From contig CM033397.1 of the NCBI GenBank assembly GCA_019426215.1, positions 22,632,480 to 22,696,479 on the forward strand: a stretch of 64,000 bases of DNA, written 5' to 3'. The notes under the pieces are model-generated. The model saw only the letters and a program-made list of their open reading frames with translations. It ran no database searches and was not told the DNA's origin. This document shows positions 54,477 through 64,000 of the stretch, piece by piece; the stretch's first letter is position 1, and every line of letters starts with the position of its first letter. The position numbers and the translations under genes were made by a program. This DNA is from Buddleja alternifolia. Lineage: Eukaryota; Streptophyta; Magnoliopsida; Lamiales; Scrophulariaceae.

Positions 54477-57400
54477 TGCTTGCGCTTCTTTGTCAAGCTG
54501 TATCTTCTGGCTATTTCAGCTTTGATTTCTTCAGTTAGAAGATCGTCTAGAGTTTTCATCGCTGCATGATCTGCATTGACGATGTTCTTCTTTTCCTTTT
54601 TACTTGTTTTCTTGAAAGCAATCCAGCGCTTATCCCATTTTGCTGGGCCAATGCCAATACGCCTTAGGCAAATCCTGTACGCTTAGTTGAATTCTGGCAT
54701 CTGCTTCTCCTCAGCAATTTCTTTGGGATCAGTTGGCTCTGGGAGAGGTGCTCGTACAATTAGAACGTCAAATTGTTCAAGGTACACTTGAGAGGGCATT
54801 GGCAAATCAGCTCTTTGCATAATTGGACGAAACCCAGATCTGCGACTATGTGCTTCAATAGTAGCAACCCAAAAGGGGTAACGGGATTCAATGTTCTGTG
54901 AAGGAGGAAGAGGAGGAAGGATCTGACTTTGGATATTTGGAGTAGGCACCGACTGAGGTTCTTGACGCTTTGCAGACGAACTGGGAGCTCTTAAATTTGG
55001 CGCTTTCCTCTTTTCCCCCTTATTGCCATCATCAGTTTTGAAAATATGTTCTATAAGAAAACCAACCTGATGAGCAATCTGTGACATAGATGCTGATAGA
55101 TCATCAATGCATTTGTCGAAGTGCTCTTTCATTTCAATCTGAGCTGCACGATTAGCATCAACGATTTCCTGAAACGCTTTATAACTGTCGGCAACAGTAG
55201 CTTGAGAAGCTCCGCTCATATAGACAATTTGAGTGTCCAAATTCTGTGATTCGATCTTTGCAAGGTATTCTTGAATCCAATCGAGAGCATCTGTGCTTTA
55301 TACAACATGATCGTGCGCTTCTTTTAATACTTCTCGCAGGATTGGAGTAAACTCCTGATCACCAGCTTCACTTGGAATAAACGTTTGAGGAATCGATTTC
55401 AGCTTAAACTTGGAAGTGGTCTTCAAGGATTCAATGGAAGTCTGACTTGCTGAATCAAACGTTTTGCCTTGCGCTGGTTCCAGATTGTCAGCATACTCTG
55501 CAACCTCAGCAACTGTAGCGTCAAGATTTGACTCTGGTAGAGATGCTTCAACAGTAGTGGGTGCACGCTCAACTTCAGCGTCACAAACACTTGCAACCTC
55601 TCGAATAACTGAAGTTTCAGAAAGAGCGGCCACAACAGGCGCTTGAGATTCTGTTTCTGTTTGGACGCTTTGAGCAACCAAGTCCGCTTGAGCAATATCT
55701 GCAATAGGCTCAACTGCAGGGACTTCTTCTGACACAACATGTATTTTGTTAACCGTCCGTAACAACACGGAATCGAACAAATAATATAGTGAAAGTAAGA
55801 TCGTCTCCACAGGGAAGGTTATCAAGTACCAAACAAAGTTTATCTTATTATTTAGACTATCGATTATCAAAGATTTGAGATTTTAACTAATTAAAAGCCG
55901 AAATTTATAAAAATAGAATTAATTATAAATAATTAACACAACTATAATTAAAGCGAACAATCAATTAACGAAAGGCCTAGGGATTAAGATTTCATCAAGG
56001 TATTTCTATGGATTATTGACTTTCAATGGATTATCATTCTTGTTTAAATTAAAGACCCAATTTCCTTAAATACATGAATACTCTCCCGAGATCTTCATGA
56101 GTACCCACCTAAATTAATTAACGTCACTCCCATGATCAAAAACTAATTTAGATGAATCCATTAAGTTCTATGAATATTGTTTAACTAGTCTCATGCAAAA
56201 TTACCAATATCCCTATTAAGCAATTTACACATGTCTACTAAATCTGAACCGATAAACTAATTCACCTCCCGGTACTTCTTAATTCATCTTAAATCATGCA
56301 ATTGGTGATCAAGCAATTACAAGCATTAAACACTCATTAATAGATAAACCAAACAAGAAATCACATCCATAAATCATCAATAATCCAAATCAATACACAA
56401 GACTACATCTTAAACCTTAGAAAATAATTTAGCTATGCATAATTAAAAAAAAACAAGAAATAAATTGCATAAACATAAAGTTACTCATGTTCAACAATGG
56501 ACGATTGGAAGAATACAACTTGAGAAGATGAAGCTTTTCTCCAAGAACTCTTCTCCAAGAACTCTCTTCTCCTCTTCAAGATCTACTCTCCAAGATCTAC
56601 TTTTTTTTTCAAGGATGAATCACTCTCCCACCTCACTCTAGTCTATAAAAACGTTTTTGCCACTTTATTTAACTAAAAAGGAGTCTTAGATACATAAATT
56701 ATGTCCATCCAAGTCATAAAATCGGCCCACAAAAAATATAAAAATCCGCAGCTGCACAGCTGTGCAATCTGCCTGTTCAGAATTTTTTCTCTTCATTTTT
56801 CTTTAACGAAACATTCTCGTTTGGCCTTTCTAATGCATTTCTTCACATCCTCTTGGATAGCCTTCATTATTCTCGTAATAAATACTCCTTCAACTCATCA
56901 AAATCATCGTTTTTATGCCTACAAAAGTATTGAAACGACTTAGAAATCAAAATACGTAAATTTGGCTAAAAATAAAGGAAAAGACTAACAACAAGGCATA
57001 AAATAAAGATAAATGTGAGGTAAATCATAATGAAAATATGTAAAATATGAGACCTAACATACTTCCACAGGCGCTGGCAGCATTCGGTGATAGTAGTCAA
57101 ACTGAAAATTTAGCTTTGCAAGCGATGTGCCTGTATGAAAATCAGTGGCACTGTCAAGAAGCTCGTAGAGATGACGCGTTGGTAAGCAGGTGCCCTGAAT
57201 GATTATACGGAGGTGATTGTCCATGGCCCTTACCCACATTGGACCTAATATCCCCAACACATGATCTGCGAATAACATGAACTTTCCCAGAGTAATGCAG
57301 AAGAGTGCATCCGCGCAATAAGTTGGAGAAAAGGCTATGATCCGACTGGTTGGAAGATGAGATTGAGCATCCTTGTTCACATATACTCTGTAATACTCTT

Positions 57401-59952
57401 CCAAGTATGGATAGACGGCCTGAGCGATCCCTTGATTTCTCTCCAGCAAGGAAAAGACAAAGGAGTAGTGATCGCTGACTTATTTTCTAATAGAGGGGAG
57501 CAAAAGATATCCCCGAAAAGGACTAATAACGAAGCCGTTGTGTTTTCGCAGATTGGCAGTGAAGATTTTGTTAAAGAGTTTGGCATTGTTCATAACTTTT
57601 ATCATCTGCCTTAGATTTCCATCATTGTCGCTTGGAGTAAAGGTGAGATCAGATACTAGACGCGTGCCACCGGTCGACGCTTTGCCGGAGAAAGTGAGAG
57701 GGGTTTTTGTAAGCCTTTTGAGCTTTGCTCGCAGAAAGGTCTCAATCGGTCATCAGACGCTTGGCAGATCAGAGATTGGTCCTACTCACGCCGAATGCTT
57801 CTAAAGGCAATACTTAGAAAACTGACGCTTCTTGTCATGCGTGCCTATGCGAAAAAGGTGCAGAGCGTTAACCACTCCTGAAAGGTATATCTGTTGCCCA
57901 CATATGCTTCACACTAGTTTACTTCATTCATGCAGAATTCAGCTCCACCATTGCATAAAGCCTTGATTCCTTCATGATGGATATCTCTAATTGCTTCAAA
58001 GCGATACCGGTCCACTTGGTAGTTAGCATTCCAGACGATATTGAAAAAGTAATCAGCTTCTTCTTGAATGCAGTCCTTGATGGACGCTGCACGTTCACCA
58101 TTATGGACGCACTTGTTTTTCCACAAGTGTAGAGGGTTCTCAAAGATTTGATTTTCAGGACAAGACACTACTTCAGGATAGTGTGTGTAACCCTCTTTGT
58201 TCAGAACTTCCTCTGTAGGATTGAGTAATTCCACTAGCATACGCTCGTAGACTCTGATTCTGTAATTTCTTAGAGCAAATCCAGATGGCTTGCTGTGCCC
58301 CATGTCAAAGAAATATGCTACATCAGCAAGGTGAGTTCTTTGGCCTTTTTGCTTCTCATAAATAGCAATAGAAGCAGGCACTTGAGTGATGTCCTCACCG
58401 TTGGCAATGGCCAAATAATACGCACGCTCAACATCAGTCAACTCTGAGATGTATATCATCTGACACAGTAGATGGTCACGCTCTACCATCATAGCAAGTT
58501 CATTCTCCGCAATGATGTATCTTTCTTCATTGTATCCTACGGGAATAAAGTCTTCTTCGGCAGCTGGTGGCATATAATTGATCGAATGATCAATAGTCTT
58601 TAATGGATCCATCTTAAAGAAATGCCTAGGTTGTGTAGCGTCTTTATCAACACTTGTCTCAACTAAGTATGCCTCGGCTGTAACCTCTGAGATAAGTGGT
58701 GTTTGGAGCCCTTCTGTGATACATCTCTCAGCATCCACAGCGACACTCTGAGTTTCAGAGAGCGCCTCTGCTGCAACTTGTTTGGCAATGGCCACCACTT
58801 TCTCCAAATTAACATCCAGATGGACATCAATTGGTGCTTCAACAGAAACTGGAACAAGAGGTGTAGCACAAGATATATCCTCAATAAGAGCAGGATCTTC
58901 TACAGATGTAGGAAAAGAAACGTTGTGGGAAGAAATAAACTTACCCTGAGAACTAGTCGCAACAACAATTGTTTCTGGAACTTGAACGCTTGGTTCAATA
59001 GTCTCAGGCTTTGCTTGAACTGGAACTGATTGACGCTTGCCTGAGCCTCTGGGTCTCTTGAATATTTTCTTAACATTGACCCCTTCTTTAAGCTTGAACG
59101 CTTTGGCAGGAACGTCAGGAATGGTTGTCTCTTCTTCAAAGTTAATCTTCTTAATTATTGACACCAACTTCCGTCTCTTGATTAGTGGAAATTTATCTTC
59201 CACGTCCTCATTAGTTTCTTCTTTGTCATCATCATCCTTGGGAGGAGATGGAACTTTAGGAGCCTTGGGCTTTCTGGGAGCCCTCTTCTTTCCTCTTCCC
59301 CAGAAATTTAGCCTTGGCCAGAGGTTGGCCAGCAGAATTAACACAATCTGCTCCATATAGCAGATCACTCAGAACTACTCCATAGGGTTTGTTGATGGTG
59401 TCCAAACAATGCCTAAACCTACCGAACACATACTCACTCCAATTTATCTTGATATCCATGAGTATGGCGGTCATCATCTGAAATTGCAGTGGGGTGACCT
59501 TGTTAAACGTTCCCACCCTGCACTCTATAAACTTACTACAGAAGTCTGCCATCAAACGGAACTTAGGCAGAATATCCTTCTTATCGAAGTTGGGCTTGTA
59601 TTCCGTGGCATCATAGTAACAAATCTCTGCCCAAGCTTCCTCAATCTAACTTACAGAGATAGACTCCAAAGCCTCACCCTGATTTGGCAATTTGAAGTTC
59701 TTGGCTATGGACTCTGCTGATAGAATAAACATCCGAGCGGAACTTTTCTTCGGAAAGGAGAAAGAGCAATATATAGAGTTCTTGTCTTCTGAAAGCTTTC
59801 CAATTTTCCAAAATGCAGCAACTTCATCAGCGAAGTAGTATGAATATCTGGTGAGAAAGGTCAGTACCCCGACTTTGGCAACGACTTCCGACATATCCTT
59901 CAGTGACCTTGATGGTTTCTTTGGTAACGTTGACAGATTTATTTGGTGCCAT
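54477..59952 (-). pseudogene. Sirevirus 3' ORF ('env-like') of copy B, broken and split by a solo LTR
   Basis: The start is the ATG at 59952-59950 (MAPNKS), parallel to MAPKKS of copy A. A deletion removes part of the N-terminus. The segments readable at 59894-59646, 59555-59256, 59368-57914 and 57449-57060 match copy A in order (FQMMTAILMDIKINWSEYVFGRF, the basic cluster KRRKLVSIIKK, RHFFKMDPLKTIDHSINYM, HSKPSGFALRNYRIRVYE). The gypsy solo LTR (55748-57059) then interrupts. The frame resumes at 55747-55298 and 55240-54477 with the coiled-coil tail (CIDDLSASMSQIAHQVGFLIEHIFKTDDGNKGEKRK). Several stops and frameshifts. No signal peptide or membrane span. Function unknown. Confidence 0.72.
55748..57059 (-). 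mobile_element. Solo LTR of the Athila/Tat gypsy family
   Basis: Same ends (TGTTAACCGTCC ... GAGACCTAACA in + orientation) and the same internal sequence as the LTRs at 27594-28925 and 33870-35216, with moderate differences. Flanking 5-mers are TATTT (55743-55747) and TACTT (57060-57064), one mismatch. No internal region, so it arose by recombination between the two LTRs of a full insertion. It lies inside the copy B 3' ORF, so it is younger than copy B. Confidence 0.9.
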
Positions 59953-60000
59953 TGGAGTGTTTGAAAGAGTAGAGATTCAGAGAGGTTTTTGCTTTAAAGC

Positions 60001-60032
<32 letters not shown>

Positions 60033-60778
60033 TGCAAAGAGTTTGTGTAAAAAGTGAAAGTGATTTTCTGAAATTTTGTTTTAAATGAGACAATTGAAAA
60101 TTACGGTTTCTCTCGTTAATATGATTTTTCCATGTGTAAAATTGATGAATCTCAGCTGTTCTTAGCTTTAACTGTGTATGTGAAATCCCAAAAAGTAAGT
60201 AAAGTTACATTTGGTAACAACCATGTATAAATTTTTTTACGTCCGGACTAAATTTTGAAAAACGTTTGGCATATTCAGAGTGTAACGCATGCACTCATGG
60301 TACACTGACACGTACACAAATACGTACTGACTCTGAACCGTCATTTTGAAATTTTTTTTACTACCCGCCAGTTCGATGTGATAGGAGCACGTGAATAGAG
60401 ATCAAAATAAATCTTTGAGTCTATCCATCACGTCACTATATATTTTAAAATAATGCAAGGTTTTATATATACCTTTACTTAGTGTTGAAGAGAACAAATT
60501 CAACGCTGAATAAATTATTCTGATAAACTTTGTTTGACGCTTGAGTTAAAGTCTTTTATGTTTTGAGCGTCCAATTCAACATGCATAAATAGTGAGCGTT
60601 GATGATCTATGCAGATATAAAACATTTTTGATCATTAACGCTTACTGGCTTGTACAAGTACAATTTTAAAGTTTCCCTTAAATTTGAAAACTTGTAGCAA
60701 CTTTTCAAAAACCTTTTAGACATAAATAAAGTGAAATCCCCCCAGATTGTATGTCTAATAAAATATGTTGCATAATGA
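59953..60778 (-). promoter_or_regulatory. Spacer between pol and 3' ORF of copy B, candidate internal promoter
   Basis: Counterpart of 4455-5316. It keeps AATGACGGTTCAGAG and GTACGTGTCAGTGTAC (about 60310-60350 on the - strand) and GTTACCAAATGTAACTT. A (GA)n run at about 60001-60028 lies in the leader before the ATG at 59952, where copy A has a shorter CT-rich leader. Confidence 0.4.
60001..60028. repeat. (GA)n dinucleotide run in the 3'-ORF leader
   Basis: About 14 GA units on the + strand, hence CT repeats in the sense direction of copy B, about 50 bp before its 3' ORF. Confidence 0.9.
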
Positions 60779-62111
60779 TTAAGCATTTAAATCAATCATA
60801 CCTAGTTCACTTCTTAACGTGAGATAACGATGTTCATTGAGCGCTTTGGTCAAGATGTCTGCCAGTTGTTTGTCAGTTCCAATGAAATGCATAGAGATAT
60901 CTTTATTTTGAACATGGTCACGAAGAAAGTGTTATCTAATGTCAATATATTTGGTTCTGGAATGAAGAACAGGGTTTTGAGACATGGCTAAGGCGCTTTG
61001 GTTATCACAATGAATGGGGGTTGGACCTAGGATTATACCATAATCTCTAAGTTGTTGCCTCATCCATAAAATTTGTGCACAACAACTTCCTGCAGCTACA
61101 TACTCAGCTTCAGCTGTAGAGGTAGCTATCGATTGTTGTTTCTTACTATGCCATGAAACTAACCTATCACCTAGAAATTGACATGTACCACTAGTACTTT
61201 TTCGAACTATTTTGCATCCTTCAAAATCTACATCTGAGTAACCAATTAGTTCAAAAGGAGAGTCCTTTGGATACCATAAGCCCACAAGTTGTGTGCCTTT
61301 TAGGTATTTAAGGATTCTCTTGGCAGCAATTAAGTGTGACTCTTTAGGATCGACTTGGAAACGTGCACACATGCATACCGAAAACATAATATTAGGTCTA
61401 TTGGCAGTAAGATAAAGAAGTGATCCAATGATACCTCTGTATGACGCATTTTTCATGCCAAACTTCTTAATCATATCTCGTGTATATTTAGCTTGAATTA
61501 ACGCCATTAGAGAGTTTTTTAACTTGTAATCGTAAGAAGAAAGTTAATTCACCCATCATGCTCATTTCAAATTGTTCTTGCATCATTTTTAAAAATTTCT
61601 CACACAGACGCTTATTAGTAGATCCGAAAATAATATCATCAACATATATTTGGACTAAGAGAATATCTACGTCATTGGTAATTTTGAATAACGTTGTATC
61701 AATGATGCCTTTTAAAAAGCCTTTACCAATAAGAAAAATAGAGAGAGTGTCATAAAATGCTCGAGGTGCTTGCTTATGGCTATAGAGCGCTTTATCTAGC
61801 TTGTAGACCATACTCTTGCCATAGTTGTTGATGAATCCTGGAGGTTGCTCCACATAAACTTCTTCTTGGAGTTTACCATTCAGGAAAACACTCTTCACGT
61901 CCATCCGCTCATGCTTTTGCTTTTCAACATAATCGTCAGGGGTCTCTTCTATGGCTCCAGGTGCTCTAGTGATGACCTTTAAGATTTGAATCAGCCCATC
62001 TGAAATGATATCACACATTTCATCATCACAAGAACAAAGATATGTAAACGCTTTGACCTTCCATGAGTCATAATTTGACTCGATCAACTTAGGTACTTTA
62101 GCGAATGCCAT
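60779..62111 (-). pseudogene. Copy B gag start fused to RT - RNase H by a large deletion
   Basis: The ATG at 62111 (MAFAKVPKLIESNYDSWK) begins gag; about 65 residues later the frame runs directly into RT at [20 protein letters not shown] (near 61905). Most of gag, protease, integrase and the first part of RT are lost without breaking the frame. The YVDD box is present ([11 protein letters not shown], near 61640). Near 61500 a frameshift follows; a further in-frame loss of about 25 codons (at ASYRGIIGS, compared with copy A) and a TAA in place of TAC near 60927 come next. RNase H motifs ([22 protein letters not shown]) are present and the end ELGMIDLNA with TAA at 60779-60781 matches copy A. 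Confidence 0.88.
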
Positions 62112-62190
62112 GAAAAAAATTTAAAGCAACTAAATTTTAAAAGGATCTAAACAAGCAGTTATGATTGAAAATTTTAAAAATTTCAACTTC

Positions 62191-62202
62191 ACTCTGATAC
62201 CA
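62191..62202 (-). other. Primer binding site of copy B (initiator tRNA-Met)
   Basis: TGGTATCAGAGT on the - strand, two bases inside the LTR edge. Typical of plant copia elements; the last base differs from the usual C. Confidence 0.85.
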
Positions 62203-62204
62203 CT

Positions 62205-62602
62205 TGTTAGTCCCAAGTGGCATACAAAAGGGTCTAGAAGGGGGGGGGGGTTGAATAGACCCTGAAGTCTTTTTTGACTTAAAAAATTTCGTATTCTAAA
62301 TGATGTGAATGCTTGAAAAAGTAGGCGCTTGGCTGAGCGTCTACCTGAAGACTGTTTTGATAAAGTTAACTTAGACTCAAGATTTGAATACTATAACCAA
62401 TTAGGTTTAAGCGTTCAGTTCTTTAATTAGTGTTAGCACAGCGGAATGACTTGTAGTATTCTTTTTGAAAGGTTTTAGCGTCACAAATCTTTTTCTTAGT
62501 TGCTTTTAGTTTTGAATTATTTTACTTAACCGATTATGCAATGATGTGATAGTAATGAAATTGATGGTAAAGTAAAGAACACAATATTTGTAAAGTTCGT
62601 TG
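62205..62602 (-). repeat. 5' LTR of copy B, only the inner 398 bp
   Basis: In + orientation it starts TGTTAGTCCCAAGTGGCATAC and follows the inverse of the copy A LTR end (G-run, TTGAATAGACCCTGAAGTC) up to TATTTGTAAAGTTCGTTG. There it is cut by the start of a second LTR end (62603). Confidence 0.82.
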
Positions 62603-64000
62603 TGTTGGTCCCAAGTGGTATACGAAAGGGTCTAGAAGGGGGGGGGGTTGAATAGACCCTGAAGTCTTTTTCGACTTCTTAAAAATTCGTATCACTTTGA
62701 AGTATTTGAACGCTTGACAAGTTTAAGCGCTGGATGTGGCGCTTGAGAAACGTTAACTTAGACTCGGTGATTTCAACGCTTACCAAAGTAGGGCAGAGTT
62801 TAGTCACTAAATCAGAGTTAGCACAACGGAAGTATTTTATAGTTTAGCGTTCGGTTAATTAATCGAAAGTAGTCGCTTAGTTGTTTTAAGACTTTATCAG
62901 AATGTATGCAGTATGAATAGTAAAGCAGTAAAACAATGAATGCTTAAAGAGGTAAATGACACAAGATATTTGTAAGGTTCACTGGGTGATGTAATCCCAG
63001 CTACGTCCTTCTTCTCCTTTTATCAGGGAGGTTTTTCCACTATGATGATTATCGAAGAGTCACACAGAGACTTCTACAAGATAGAGGGAGATTGGATATG
63101 ATCTTGGAACTCCTTGGTCACACAGAATTCAGCTCCACTAAAGATCTTCTATCCCCTTGCTTCTTTCACTCAGAAATGGTGCAAGTTACTCTTGATCTCG
63201 GAACTCCTTGATCACACAGATTTCAGCTCCAATAGAGATCAACTTCAACAAGCTTCTTTTACACAAAAATATTGCTTGCAAGTCAACCAGCTTTCTCACT
63301 CAGATGAAAGGTGTTGATGGTTTTGGTCACGGGTTTGTTTGTTTTTGGAAAGTTCAAACAACTTGGGGATATCTCAATGGTAGTATAGGTTCTTCTTAAA
63401 AAGAGATTTGAGATATGGGTGACTGTGTCTGGAATATTTGTGAAAAGCTTATATGGATATTTGGCTATGATTTTCAGTAAGCTTTTCTTTCAACAAAGTA
63501 GGTATTTTTGTGTGTGCCTGTCACTTTTCTTGTTTGTTGAAAGAGTTATTTATAAGGTATTGGTGGTTTTTGTCCGTTTAACATGGTTGGAGTCTCGTTT
63601 CCCCAAACATTCCTTGAGTTCAGACATTTCTAACTTTGGGTATATTTAATTGGTTAGGCATGGTCTTGGTTTCATAAATCTGACAGTCTAGGTCAAAGAT
63701 ATGACTTGCCCATAAGTTATAGTGCTTATATTTTAATAGCACTTATCCGACTTTTAATGCATCTTGTCTTATTTCCGTTGGAAATAATTCGTCCGTTTGA
63801 TTCATGCATTTTTAAGTCTTTGGATGGTTTTGGGTTTGAGTTTTTCAGGTTACGTTCTTTGTAGGTTGTGTTGGTTTAACCTTTTTGGACGCTTGCTGAA
63901 GAGAATAGTTATTCTCGTGTATTGGACAGACGCTTGGACTGATCCTGACTTTCTTTTCTTTATTTCAGACGCTTACTCTTCAATCTTGTCTTGATGGTCT
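62603..64000 (-). repeat. Second Sirevirus-family LTR end, continues beyond the window
   Basis: It starts TGTTGGTCCCAAGTGGTATAC with the same G-run and TTGAATAGACCCTGAAGTC, then follows a diverged relative of the copy A LTR with many CGCTT words (for example 63888, 63934, 63970). Length seen is 1398 bp; the outer edge is outside the window. It lies head to tail with the truncated LTR of copy B. Confidence 0.75.
63096..63285. repeat. Imperfect ~95-bp tandem duplication inside the second LTR
   Basis: GATCTTGGAACTCCTTGGTC..ACAGAATTCAGCTCCA at about 63100 recurs as GATCTCGGAACTCCTTGATC..ACAGATTTCAGCTCCA at about 63196. The copy A LTR has this stretch once (about 10690-10740, inverse). Confidence 0.75.

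Larger units (their letters stand above)
53806..62602 (-). mobile_element. Sirevirus-like Ty1/copia element, copy B, internally deleted
   Basis: On the - strand from right to left: 5' LTR end (62602-62205), primer site (62202-62191), gag start fused to RT, RNase H, spacer, 3' 'env-like' ORF, polypurine tract and a truncated 3' LTR (54227 to about 53806). It is the inverse counterpart of copy A and helps to define that copy's ORF limits. Both LTRs are incomplete: the 5' one is cut at 62602 by the end of another LTR and the 3' one loses similarity at about 53806. A gypsy solo LTR interrupts the 3' ORF. Confidence 0.88.

Overview
This is a stretch of plant nuclear DNA, almost certainly from a eudicot. 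It is AT-rich, has spliced genes with long introns, and is packed with LTR retrotransposons, MITEs and a tRNA-derived SINE. I see no bacterial, organellar or viral gene content. Only two ordinary host genes are visible: a three-exon gene for an RMT2-type (ankyrin plus methyltransferase) arginine methyltransferase on the + strand (26447-39089), and a single-exon SBT1-type subtilisin-like protease on the - strand (42443-40155). They converge. The species cannot be fixed from sequence alone; an asterid is my impression only.

Left arm (1-23949) is a nest of Ty1/copia elements. A Sirevirus-like element (copy A, 1-11306, 5' end outside the window) carries a decayed gag-pol, a spacer with ACGT-core motifs, a long decayed 3' 'env-like' ORF, a polypurine tract and a 1.56-kb 3' LTR. 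It sits inside the gag of a second copia element (B), whose 3' LTR is at 21773-23949. Element B is also split by a third copia element (C, 12807-21059) with a perfect 5-bp target duplication. C has lost its integrase.

Centre (23950-42700): a 1.15-kb array built on a TGACGTA motif and four tandem copies of a 176-bp repeat lie just upstream of the RMT2-like gene. Intron 1 of that gene (9.46 kb) holds a SINE with a 15-bp target duplication. The SINE is in turn split by a 7.6-kb Ty3/gypsy Athila/Tat-type element on the - strand that keeps gag and protease but has no reverse transcriptase or integrase. Intron 2 holds two nested MITE-like inverted-repeat elements.

Right-centre (42700-53800) is gene-poor. 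It holds at least four inverted-repeat MITEs with GG-starting termini and 8-10 bp flanking repeats, simple repeats and G/C homopolymer runs, and a possible old LTR.

Right arm (53806-64000) is a second Sirevirus-like element (copy B) on the - strand with a large gag-to-RT deletion. Its env-like ORF is split by a solo LTR of the same gypsy family that sits in the RMT2 intron. Its 5' LTR is cut short by the end of another, diverged LTR of the same family.

The host genes and the repeats show no functional link beyond insertion into introns and flanks. No undescribed defence or biosynthetic system is evident. The most unusual signals are the TGACGTA array and the 176-bp array next to a gene promoter, the pol-less gag/protease gypsy element with its TGTGCA palindrome cluster, a fold-back hairpin created inside one LTR, the AAGCGY motif strewn through the Sirevirus elements, and the conserved spacer before their 3' ORF.
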